A stretch of DNA of 64,000 bases from positions 1 to 64,000 of the forward strand of contig JAMLGU010000011.1 in NCBI GenBank assembly GCA_023957575.1, read 5' to 3'. The stretch is from Chitinophagaceae bacterium (GTDB taxonomy: Bacteria > Bacteroidota > Bacteroidia > Chitinophagales > Chitinophagaceae). Under the pieces are notes generated by a model. It did no database searches and was not told the DNA's origin. It saw nothing but the letters and a program-made list of their open reading frames with translations. A program made the position numbers and the translations under genes. Of this stretch, positions 1-7,154 are shown in pieces; position 1 is the stretch's first letter, and every line of letters starts with the position of its first letter.

Positions 1-1
1 A

Positions 2-97
2 GTTTACTTGCTGGCCATTTACGACAAATCGGAATTTGACAATATAGACGACAGAACAATCAAAACAATTATAGAAAGCCTAATCATTGACAAATAA
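2..97 (+). CDS. C-terminal end of a RelE/HigB-like toxin (cut by window edge)
   Basis: The last 31 codons of a gene that begins before the window. The tail begins VYLLAIYDKSEFDNIDD and ends with a short helix and a TAA. A hydrophobic strand (VYLLAIYDKSE) followed by a short helix is how many RelE/ParE-fold mRNA-cleaving toxins end. The family call rests only on this tail, so it is tentative. No antitoxin is visible downstream; if there is one, it lies upstream of the window. The next 300 bases are non-coding and a group II intron follows. Confidence 0.45.
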   Translation, partial: VYLLAIYDKSEFDNIDDRTIKTIIESLIIDK

Positions 98-407
98 GAC
101 GAACACACAATATAGGGTTTTGTGCAAGTGAGGCTTGATGTTGTAAACATTTTCCTTGAGTTTCCATGCGAAAGAGAACCGAAGTAATGGTATTAAATGC
201 TATTATTATCAGTGTGCTTCGCCTTCCCACACTAATCATTTTTAAATTATATCCCACATTACAAACATTCCACCATTAATTATATAGTGTCAAAAACCGT
301 ATTAACTCTCCAAAAAAATAGTCTAACTTTCTTTGATACAGTGATTTCTTTTGACGAGTATGATAAAAATAACAATGAAAAAAAATATTGAACTAATTAT
401 TTCCAAT
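98..407. other. Intergenic, no gene seen
   Basis: About 310 AT-rich bases between the toxin tail and the 3' end of the group II intron. No open frame of useful length on either strand, and no tRNA-like fold. A small hairpin (GTGTGcttcgccttcCCACAC region near 219-233) is the only structure noticed. Confidence 0.5.
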
Positions 408-410
408 AAT

Positions 411-478
411 CGAGTAGGTAGGGGGATTACTCCCCCGCCCTCTCACACCACCGTGCATGCTCTCGCACACGGCGGTTT
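411..478 (-). ncRNA. Group II intron domains V and VI
   Basis: Domain V occupies 445-478 (minus): lower stem ACCGCCGTG with CACGGTGGT, two-nucleotide bulge TG on the 3' side, upper stem TGC/GCA capped by the GNRA tetraloop GAGA. This is the catalytic hairpin of group II introns. Domain VI follows at about 411-443, a GC-rich stem with an unpaired A in CCCCCTACC that would be the branch point. Both look intact, so the RNA core may still fold even though the protein is gone. Confidence 0.85.
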
Positions 479-542
479 CTTTTAACTGTTTAACTTCTTG
501 TAATTTGATGTGAGATTGTATAAACAATATCGCTCCTATCAA

Positions 543-707
543 CTACTGCGTTAAGGCTCGTTCCTGTTCGCCTGCTTCTTTTACTTGCAACGCCTTTATT
601 GCCCAAGCTCCACATACGGTTTCACTCGTAGCAAAAGGGCGTATAACCTCCTCCACCTGCCCTTTGAACAGGTCTAATTGGTAAGTTATCTCTTGCTGTT
701 GCGCCAT
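543..707 (-). pseudogene. Remnant of the intron-encoded protein (54 codons)
   Basis: ATG at 707 to TAG at 543, inside the domain IV position of the intron, upstream of domain V. The peptide starts MAQQQEITYQLDLF and ends EQERALTQ. Its N-terminal style (a YQLDLF-like stretch, then a run leading to a helix) resembles the start of group II intron reverse transcriptases, which would continue into the RT fingers just where this one stops. No RT motif (such as YADD) or maturase domain remains between here and domain V. I infer an internal deletion that removed nearly all of the protein. The alternative is a short unrelated ORF. Confidence 0.55.
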
Positions 708-1132
708 AAAACAAATTTTGAACTAACTGCTCCTTAAATTAAAAGATTCAGACCTTCTTCTGTGCTATTCCTAACACAAAATACTATGTCCTTTGCTGAC
801 TTCTTGTAGTATATAATTGTTCATCGCTGGACAATCTGCACATTGGTGCATACTGCAAGACCTCTCGGGATAAGATATTAAACTTTCACTGCGTTCTGCC
901 TGATTTACTCCTTTGAGTTACGGTTGAATTTTGGGCGTTCCCAATCCATGGCTCGGTTGCCCTCTCTTAAGAGCCTTATATCAGATTTCTATTCGTCAGA
1001 ACTTCAGATTTGCTGATGACTTCTTTCAGATTCGGAGTCACCCCCGACACCCTTGTCATTCGCTAATGTTTCCTATCAACTCGGCACATACAGGAACTCG
1101 CATCCTGTTAGCTTAATATCATGCCCGACATA

Positions 1133-1161
1133 CCAAAAACCGGGACTTTTTCAAGTCCCGG
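1133..1161 (-). terminator. Rho-independent terminator of the truncated metalloprotease
   Basis: On the minus strand CCGGGACTT pairs with AAGTCCCGG (9 bp, 4-base loop), followed by TTTTTGG. It lies 20 bases after the stop of the minus-strand fragment at 1182. The group II intron begins directly after the T-run. Confidence 0.85.
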
Positions 1162-1181
1162 AAATTATAATCTACATATAA

Positions 1182-1826
1182 TTAAGCACCCGGAGCCTTT
1201 GCACTAAGTGCCGTTTTTATTCTGTTTTGCATATCTAATAAATGATAGGTAGTCATATCATCTGCTCCGCGCGATATGGCTTCGTCTATTTGTTTTTGCA
1301 GCTTAAACAATTCGGCTTTTACCATGGTAGCTGCATCTGTTTCCGTGTATTGACCATCTCTAAGTATCATATAATCTGTAAGGCTGCCGAGGTAGGCTTT
1401 CTGCATATTGCGCTGATAGGAATCTAACTGTATTTTTTTGCTTCCCCCCAAGGAATTCCAGATATACCCATGCAAGGTATTAAAGAACTCAGGTAAAGAC
1501 AAAGCTTCATTACCGTACTGTGTTTGTGTGGCTTGTAGTTTTAACAAAAAATCCTTATCTAATAGTGTATTAATTACTCTTACCTGCATATCTTCGGCTA
1601 CATCCGGCCCTGTGGGTACATTAATTTTTGAAAGTTTTTTTTTATCTAATAACCAAAAAGGCGTTTGGAACAATTGCTTATCAAAAAAGTCTAATGCTTC
1701 TAACTGCTTTTCTTTGGGTACCACGGTAAAAATGTTTCCACCATCTGCTTCGCTACGCATGAAGCGTAAACCTATATTATTCAATAAAAGACCCTGCCTA
1801 TTCACTTTCAATAAAGATAGACTAAA
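1182..1826 (-). pseudogene. C-terminal fragment of a Bacteroidota zinc-dependent metalloprotease
   Basis: About 210-215 codons open from 1826 (first in-frame stop upstream at 1827-1829); the only start-like codon is a TTG at 1811. The sequence (KEKQLEALDFFDKQLFQTP then WLLDKK, later a helical tail) matches my recollection of the C-terminal region of the large (about 800-residue) TonB-linked zinc-dependent metalloproteases (DUF4953/5117/5118 type). The catalytic HExxH domain and the signal peptide are absent, and lplA starts divergently 130 bases away, so this is a 5'-truncated remnant. The terminator behind it is intact. It could be expressed as an isolated domain, but I see no promoter or good start. 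Confidence 0.65.
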
Positions 1827-1956
1827 TTAATTAGCTGCAATATTATTACGGTGTCCACAGAATTACTTGTAAGCAATGTAGTAATTGAGATAATATTTAC
1901 AAGTAACGACAAAATATTTACTAACAAAATGATATATTGCGATCAAAATTCTGCAA

Positions 1957-2937
1957 ATGCTTTGTATATATCACGAATCAACAGACCCCTATTTTAATAT
2001 TGCTACAGACGAATATATCCTGAAACATATTGAAGAAGACTGCTTTATGCTCTGGCGCAATGACAACGCCATTATTGTGGGAAAATATCAGAATACACTC
2101 GCAGAAATAAATTATGATTATGTAAAAGCAAACAATATTGCAGTAGTGAGGCGTATTTCGGGAGGCGGTGCCGTATATCACGATTTGGGGAATCTGAATT
2201 TTTCATTCACCCATTCGGGAAAAGATAAGAACCTTACAGATTTTCAAAAATTTACCCAACCTATTATTGATGTAATAAGAAGTTTAGATATTGATGCAAG
2301 GTTCGAAGGTAAAAACGACCTGATGATTGACGGCAGAAAGTTTTCAGGAAATGCTGCACATGTTTACAAAAATAAAATTTTGCATCACGGCACCATACTG
2401 TATTCTTCCAAAATGCGCAATGTGAGTGAAGCGCTGAGAATCAATCCGGTGAAATATCAGGACAAGGCAGTCAAGTCGGTACCCAAGAGAGTTACCAATA
2501 TTTCAGAGCATCTGAAAGAGCCATTGAGCCTTGAAGATTTTACAAAAAAATTAATGGACTATGTAATTGACACTACCCCCGGTAGTCGGCTTTATAGTTT
2601 TACCGAAGAAGATATTCGCCAGATTCAAAAACTTCGTGACAAAAAATTTGCTACCAACGAGTGGAATTATGGCCAATCGCCTGATTATAGTTTTAAAAAA
2701 TCCATTCGCACTCCGGGCGGAGTATTGGAAATGAACCTGGAAGTAAAACACGGCATTATAGAAAAGGTAAAAATATTTGGAGACTTTTTTTCCGAAAGGG
2801 GAATTGAAGGCATTGAAAAAGCGCTTGAAACAGTGTCGCACAATGAGGCAGCTATTCGTAATGCCTTACCAAAAGATGATTTTAACAGCTACCTCAGCAA
2901 TATCACTGCTGATGATTTAATAGAAGCCATGTTTTAG
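1957..2937 (+). CDS. lplA: Lipoate-protein ligase A
   Basis: Activates free lipoate with ATP and attaches it to the lipoyl domains of 2-oxoacid dehydrogenases and the glycine cleavage H protein, in the cytoplasm. Family marks: RRISGGGAVYHD at residues 65-76 (lipoate/adenylate pocket), NDLMIDGRKFSGNA at 110-123, and the lysine-containing stretch after it (HVYKNKILHHGTIL). At 326 residues it includes the small C-terminal accessory domain, as in E. coli LplA (338). It starts at ATG 1957 and is transcribed alone, divergent from the metalloprotease stump and convergent with the deacetylase gene (1 base between stops). It would serve the 2-oxoglutarate dehydrogenase whose E1 is at 25.5 kb. Confidence 0.95.
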   Translation: MLCIYHESTDPYFNIATDEYILKHIEEDCFMLWRNDNAIIVGKYQNTLAEINYDYVKANNIAVVRRISGGGAVYHDLGNLNFSFTHSGKDKNLTDFQKFTQPIIDVIRSLDIDARFEGKNDLMIDGRKFSGNAAHVYKNKILHHGTILYSSKMRNVSEALRINPVKYQDKAVKSVPKRVTNISEHLKEPLSLEDFTKKLMDYVIDTTPGSRLYSFTEEDIRQIQKLRDKKFATNEWNYGQSPDYSFKKSIRTPGGVLEMNLEVKHGIIEKVKIFGDFFSERGIEGIEKALETVSHNEAAIRNALPKDDFNSYLSNITADDLIEAMF

Positions 2938-2938
2938 T

Positions 2939-3844
2939 TTAATGCATCATCACAGATATTCCTTCCCGAAAGGTATGGCAGTGTACATCTACAATGTCTG
3001 CTACTCTCTTTGAGTAACCCCCGCCCATACTCACCTGTACGGGAATATTATTCGCCCTGCAATGATTAAAAACTATTCTGTCTCTTTCAAGACAGTCATG
3101 TTTTGTAAGTTTCAGTTTTCCCATATTATCGGTTTCAAGTACATCGGCGCCGGCCTGATAAAACACAAACTGAGGCTTGACCTTTTGAAAAAGCAAATCT
3201 AATTTTTCTTTCAGTATGGCAAGATATTCAGCTCCATTGATGCCATCTTGAAGATGTACATCCATATCAGAAATTTCTTTCTTAAAAGGAAAATTGTTTT
3301 TGCCATGCATTGAAAAAGTAAACACTTCTCCCCTACCCTTAAAAATTTCTGCGGTTCCGTTTCCCTGATGCACATCTAAGTCAATAATTGCAATTTTATC
3401 TATTCTTTTTTTCTTCCATAAGTAATGTGCAGCTATTGCCTGATCGTTCAGCAAACAAAAACCTTCGCCCCAGTTGCTTCCGGCATGATGGGTACCACCG
3501 GCAATATTAAAACCAATCCCTTTTTGTAATGCAGCTATTGCAGCCCGGATAGTGCCTTCTGCAATTCGAAGTTCGCGCTCCACCAACTGATGGCTCAATG
3601 GAAAACCAATTCTTCTGATTTCTGATGCAGTAAGGTCTAATGCTAAAAGCCGATGATAGTAATCCGGCGAATGAACTCCTTCTAAATTAGCAACTTCCAA
3701 AATTTCAGGCTTGAAAAAATCTTTTTTATCAACGACTCCCTGATAAAGTAACTGATCATGTAGCAACTCATATTTAATCATCGGGAACCGATGGCCTTCC
3801 GGCAGCGGGTGTTTAAATATGGGGTGCCAGGCTACAAACGACAT
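2939..3844 (-). CDS. Histone-deacetylase family amidohydrolase
   Basis: Zinc-dependent deacetylase of the arginase/deacetylase fold; bacterial members act on acetyl-lysine, acetylpolyamines or similar amides. The catalytic histidines are in GGTHHAG (116-122). Zinc ligands are expected in DLDVHQGNG (D157 and H159) and in AGADVLETD (D234). The transition-state tyrosine is in the MGGGYS motif near residue 273. Length 301 is typical of the compact bacterial class. The 80-residue gene upstream ends 4 bases before this start, so the two are co-transcribed. The substrate cannot be told from sequence. Confidence 0.88.
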   Translation of the reverse strand: MSFVAWHPIFKHPLPEGHRFPMIKYELLHDQLLYQGVVDKKDFFKPEILEVANLEGVHSPDYYHRLLALDLTASEIRRIGFPLSHQLVERELRIAEGTIRAAIAALQKGIGFNIAGGTHHAGSNWGEGFCLLNDQAIAAHYLWKKKRIDKIAIIDLDVHQGNGTAEIFKGRGEVFTFSMHGKNNFPFKKEISDMDVHLQDGINGAEYLAILKEKLDLLFQKVKPQFVFYQAGADVLETDNMGKLKLTKHDCLERDRIVFNHCRANNIPVQVSMGGGYSKRVADIVDVHCHTFREGISVMMH

Positions 3845-3848
3845 TATC

Positions 3849-4091
3849 TTAATCTTCTTCTAATTGTTTGATTTTGTTAGGACGCAATGCCTGCCGCACC
3901 ACATCCAGCTCATCTTCTCTCACAATCATAAATGCAGTAACATAAAATTCTGAATAAGCCTCAACACCAATTTGATTGCTTTTCAGATTTCGCATCTTTA
4001 TAAAATCTTCAAGATGGTGTTCATAATGCTCTGCTATCATTTGGGCATCCGGCCCACGATACTCCCATATTAATTTATACTGATTACTCAT
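3849..4091 (-). CDS. Conserved hypothetical protein, 80 residues
   Basis: Small soluble protein, no signal peptide or membrane segment. It has an N-terminal strand (YKLIWEYRGPDA), a histidine/acid-rich helix (AEHYEHHLEDFIKM), a strand pair (GVEAYSEFYVTAFMIV) and an acidic tail. The layout suggests a small alpha/beta domain. The tight link to the deacetylase-like gene (4-base gap, same strand) argues that it is real and works with it. I do not recognise the family. The promoter is probably shared and lies in the 62 bases between it and the GNAT gene, or upstream of that gene. Confidence 0.75.
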   Translation of the reverse strand: MSNQYKLIWEYRGPDAQMIAEHYEHHLEDFIKMRNLKSNQIGVEAYSEFYVTAFMIVREDELDVVRQALRPNKIKQLEED

Positions 4092-4153
4092 TTCTATATT
4101 TCTGATTGTTGCAAAAGTAATTTTTTAAAATCTATAATTTTCAATAAAATTCA

Positions 4154-4792
4154 TCAGGCCACTTTCTTCATTTTTTTATTAGTAAACAGCCTGATTTTTT
4201 GTTTGAGATTTTTCAATCTTTTTATTATCGGCTTGTTATTGTTAACGATGTCAGGTATGTAAACCATAGCAGTATAAGGTAAATTCCCATGATTATTTTT
4301 CATGAGGTCGGTATAGTTAACCCAACTGTTGCTTCCATTGCAGAACCATTCATTTGTCATCACTCTCTGGTGAGAAATTGTTGTAAAGCCCAGATGATGG
4401 TTCACATGAATAACTGCCGGGCTGGTACTCAAACTGAGAATGATTGCTCCGGGATATCTTTCTCTGCTCAATTCAAACATTTTCAACTTTATTTCTTTTG
4501 AAATACCCAAACCTCTGTATGCCTCCGCTATAATGAGTCCCGAATTGGCAACCATTTTTTCATGTTGCCACACTTCCAGATAGCAGAATCCCATCCATTC
4601 GCCGGTATCGTTATTAATGGCGATAACGGCCAACCCCTTTTTCATCTTTTCTTTTATCAGTTCCTTAGGACGCTGCGCTACTGCTACGCCTCTTTTTTGA
4701 GCCGATAGCGCCATTTCATCACTTATCTGCTGTGCATATTTATAGTCTTGATGCGATGTTGTTTTCACAACATAGCTATATATAGATTTCAT
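4154..4792 (-). CDS. GNAT family N-acetyltransferase
   Basis: Acetyl-CoA-dependent acetyltransferase. The GNAT motif A is visible as GLIIAEAYRGLGISKEIK (about residues 86-103), with RGLGI as the pyrophosphate-binding turn. The N-terminal QISDEMALSAQKRGVAVAQR, the FCYLEVW and the WVNYTDLM segments resemble the Bacteroidota acetyltransferase that sits beside argG and is thought to serve arginine synthesis. Here no arg gene is nearby, and the C-terminus carries an extra lysine-rich tail of about 40 residues, so a paralogue with another substrate is possible. Starts at ATG 4792. Confidence 0.8.
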   Translation of the reverse strand: MKSIYSYVVKTTSHQDYKYAQQISDEMALSAQKRGVAVAQRPKELIKEKMKKGLAVIAINNDTGEWMGFCYLEVWQHEKMVANSGLIIAEAYRGLGISKEIKLKMFELSRERYPGAIILSLSTSPAVIHVNHHLGFTTISHQRVMTNEWFCNGSNSWVNYTDLMKNNHGNLPYTAMVYIPDIVNNNKPIIKRLKNLKQKIRLFTNKKMKKVA

Positions 4793-5145
4793 AGTTATTT
4801 CAATTTAGTATTAAACAGGGAAAAAGTTTGAAAGTGTGAAGATAAATATAACTCCACTACTTCAAAGAATCTGAAGTAATATGTAATTAGAAGTCTGGTC
4901 GTCGGAGAAAGGCAGCAGTTGTCGGATTCAGACAGAATTGAACTGCAGGATTCAGTAAATAAATATTCACAGAACTAAAAATATTTGACTGATTTTGATT
5001 CACCTTTTTATGATTTAGCGATACGAAATTATTTATTTAGCTGATTAGTTGGTTATTTTTTGTGTCAATAGTTTGTCATTTTTAAATGCGCCAAAAAGAA
5101 CAAATCAGGTGTTTACCCCTATTTATTCGGTCAATTGTAACCCCT
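4793..5145. other. Intergenic, nothing recognised
   Basis: About 350 bases between the GNAT start (5' side) and the queA stop. AT-rich, with stop codons in all frames. No clear hairpin terminator for queA, no tRNA, no repeat family. It probably holds the GNAT promoter, but no clean TAnnTTTG element was found on the minus strand. Confidence 0.4.
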
Positions 5146-6381
5146 TCACCTCATCAACAAACTCCCATCACCATAACTCAAAAACCTGAAATCGTTGTTT
5201 AAGGCATAGTCATATACCTTGCGCCAGTCATTACCGATAAAAGCAGAAACCAACAATAATAATGTGGAAGCAGGCTGGTGGAAATTGGTAACCAGTCCAT
5301 TGGTGAGTTTAAAGGAATAACCGGGCGCAATAATTATTTGAGTACGGGCCAAAAGCCTTTCTTTTTTATTTGTTTCCAAATAGAAAATTAATCGCTCAAG
5401 CGCAGCTTGTAAGCTGATTTTTTCGTTTTCTAATTGATATACTTCCCATTGGGATACAAAGGGCAGCTGATTGTCAAATTCTGATGGATTCATTAATAGT
5501 TTACATCCCAGCCAATATAAAGATTCAATAGTACGCATGGATGTTGTGCCCACGGCTACTATAGGCTTTTCGGATTGAATCAATAATTTTTCTATCAACG
5601 ATTTATTTACCTCAATATACTCAGCGTGCATTTGGTGCCCTTCCATGGTTTCTGATTTTACAGGCTTGAAAGTGCCGGCGCCTACATGGAGCGTTACAAA
5701 GTCGGTATCAATTTCTTTTTGCTTCAGGTTATTCAAAACATTTTGGGTAAAATGTAAACCTGCCGTTGGCGCTGCCACCGATCCGTCAAACCGGGCATAG
5801 GTGGTCTGATATCTTTCTGCGTCGCCGTCTTCTGCTTCCCGCTTGATATAGGGTGGTAGCGGCACCTTACCGGCCTGATGCAAAACTTCGGCAAAGCTCA
5901 TTTCCTCATCATTCCAGATTAGTTCAATTACAAAGCAATCACTTCTTTTTTCCAAATAATGTGCCTCCAACAGCAATTCTTTACCCCCATAGTTCATCCG
6001 ATGGATCAAGACCATTCCTTTTTTCCACTTAGAAGCGCCGCCAATCAGGCACAACCATTTCACCCTTTTTTTTATTGCCATTGCGGCAGACACGTCGGGG
6101 TACTGCTCATGCGGATCAAGGCAAAAGATTTCAATCATGCCTCCGGTTGGCTTCTGAAACAACATACGGGCTTCTACCACCTTAGTATTATTAAATACCA
6201 TTAATGATTCTGCCGGCAGGTACTTGTCAATATACCGGTAAGTATCTTCAGAAATTTCTCCCTTATTATATATCAGCAATTTTGAAGCCTCCCGCTCTCT
6301 CAAAGGATAAAAAGCAATCTTTTCTTCGGGCAAAGTATAGATAAAATCTTCAATAGATAAATATTTTGGATGTAAGGACAT
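5146..6381 (-). CDS. queA: S-adenosylmethionine:tRNA ribosyltransferase-isomerase
   Basis: Transfers and rearranges the ribosyl part of SAM onto 7-aminomethyl-7-deazaguanine at position 34 of tRNA, giving epoxyqueuosine, the penultimate queuosine step. Family marks: NNTKVVEARM near residue 65, PTAGLHFT, LHVGAGTFKPV, VGTTSMRTIES and TNFHQPASTLLLLVSAF toward the C-terminus. At 411 residues it is about 50 longer than E. coli QueA (356), with the extra length inside the N-terminal half and near residues 300-340. Starts at ATG 6381, divergent from mraZ across a 249-bp region. Confidence 0.95.
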   Translation of the reverse strand: MSLHPKYLSIEDFIYTLPEEKIAFYPLREREASKLLIYNKGEISEDTYRYIDKYLPAESLMVFNNTKVVEARMLFQKPTGGMIEIFCLDPHEQYPDVSAAMAIKKRVKWLCLIGGASKWKKGMVLIHRMNYGGKELLLEAHYLEKRSDCFVIELIWNDEEMSFAEVLHQAGKVPLPPYIKREAEDGDAERYQTTYARFDGSVAAPTAGLHFTQNVLNNLKQKEIDTDFVTLHVGAGTFKPVKSETMEGHQMHAEYIEVNKSLIEKLLIQSEKPIVAVGTTSMRTIESLYWLGCKLLMNPSEFDNQLPFVSQWEVYQLENEKISLQAALERLIFYLETNKKERLLARTQIIIAPGYSFKLTNGLVTNFHQPASTLLLLVSAFIGNDWRKVYDYALNNDFRFLSYGDGSLLMR

Positions 6382-6424
6382 TCAGTTTTTTTCTAAATTG
6401 TTTAAAATAATAGATTTTTTATGC

Positions 6425-6545
6425 TTATACACATATTTTCAACCATAATTCACAGTTTATGCACATCAAAAATCAAATTTTTTTCTTAAAAATCAATAAA
6501 ACACACTCCCATAAAGGGTTTCAGCAAATTTTATTTTGTGGATAA
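6425..6545. promoter_or_regulatory. Cluster of three DnaA-box matches
   Basis: Three exact TTATNCACA matches in about 120 bases: TTATACACA at 6425-6433 (plus), TTATGCACA at 6457-6465 (plus) and TGTGGATAA at 6537-6545 (the minus-strand form of TTATCCACA). A fourth, TAATTCACA at 6446-6454, has one mismatch. Between and after them lies a very AT-rich stretch (6470-6535). Divergent genes flank the region. It may be a replication origin or a DnaA-responsive control region for the dcw cluster; the sequence alone cannot decide. Confidence 0.5.
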
Positions 6546-6573
6546 ATGAATTCTACATAAATTTGGTAATTAA

Positions 6574-6599
6574 GTGGGAAAAAGTGTTATTTTGTGGTA
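6574..6599 (+). promoter_or_regulatory. Probable MraZ operator
   Basis: Three boxes begin at 6574 (GTGGGA), 6584 (GTGTTA) and 6594 (GTGGTA), spaced exactly 10 bp, and a weaker TTGGTA sits at 6563. MraZ is known to bind phased TGGGN repeats of this spacing upstream of its own gene. A TATTTTG element at 6588-6594 overlaps the boxes, which fits autorepression of the dcw promoter. Confidence 0.6.
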
Positions 6600-6630
6600 A
6601 TAAAAGTAAATTTTTACCCAATTTTCAAAA

Positions 6631-7080
6631 ATGGCAGTATTATTAGGCGAATATGAAGCAACATTGGACAGCAAAGGTCGCTTTTTGCTCCCTGCCGGGT
6701 TCAAAAAGCAGTTGTCTGCCGAAGATGCCGATCGCTTTGTCATAAATCGCGGTTTTGAAAATTGCCTAAGCCTTTATCCACTTAGCTCATGGACGCCATT
6801 AGCCGAGAAAATAAATGCGCTGAATGATTTTGACCCAAAGGTAAGGGAGTTTAAACGCTATTTTTTAAACGGAGCAACTTTTGTGGAGCCGGATAGTGCG
6901 GGAAGATTATTACTGCCTCCGGCGCTCAGGGAGTATGCTTCGCTTCAGAAGGATCTGGTGATGACCTCCTTGGGTAACAAAATGGAAATATGGGATAGCA
7001 ATAAGTACAAACAGTTCTTTGATTCATTTTCACCGGAAGCATTTAATGATTTGGCAAGTATTGTAATGGGTGGTAGTTAG
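6631..7080 (+). CDS. mraZ: Transcriptional regulator MraZ
   Basis: DNA-binding repressor of its own dcw operon, with two tandem SpoVT/AbrB-like (MraZ) domains that assemble into a ring. The first domain starts LLGEYEATLDSKGRFLLPAGF (about residues 4-24) and the second is FVEPDSAGRLLLPPALRE (about 87-104); both carry the conserved D-x-x-GR-x-LP pattern. Length 149 matches the family (E. coli 152). It is the first gene of the dcw cluster and lies just after the phased boxes it would bind. Confidence 0.95.
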   Translation: MAVLLGEYEATLDSKGRFLLPAGFKKQLSAEDADRFVINRGFENCLSLYPLSSWTPLAEKINALNDFDPKVREFKRYFLNGATFVEPDSAGRLLLPPALREYASLQKDLVMTSLGNKMEIWDSNKYKQFFDSFSPEAFNDLASIVMGGS

Positions 7081-7142
7081 GGCGAGGTTGAGGTTGAGGT
7101 TAAGATTGAGGGTAAGACTGAGATTGAGGGAGAGGGTAAATA
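7081..7142 (+). repeat. Degenerate hexamer array (GAGGTT-like)
   Basis: Between the mraZ stop and rsmH about ten 6-base units follow each other: GAGGTT three times, then AAGATT, GAGGGT, AAGACT, GAGATT, GAGGGA, GAGGGT. The strand is almost pure purine apart from the T pairs and would be transcribed within the dcw mRNA just before the rsmH start. Confidence 0.8.
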
Positions 7143-7154
7143 AAATTCCACGTC

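Larger units (their letters stand above)
408..1131 (-). mobile_element. Group II intron with collapsed reverse transcriptase ORF
   Basis: On the minus strand a group II intron runs from about 1131 (5' end, near TGTCGGGCATGATATT) to about 408 (3' end, after CCTACTCGAT). The 3' part is diagnostic. A 34-nt domain V folds as ACCGCCGTG/CACGGTGGT with a two-base bulge and a GAGA tetraloop. It is followed by a domain VI stem (GGGGGA/TCCCCC) with an unpaired A near the 3' end. The 5' 420 bases resemble the domain I-III region of Bacteroidota introns. A full-length intron with its protein is usually 2-3 kb; this one is about 720 bases because the intron protein is reduced to 54 codons. Exact ends are uncertain by a few bases. 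It could only move if a helper reverse transcriptase acts in trans. Confidence 0.82.

Noticed and set aside
931..1116. 61-codon plus-strand frame
   Set aside because: It lies antisense to the 5' domains of the group II intron and has no family-like sequence.
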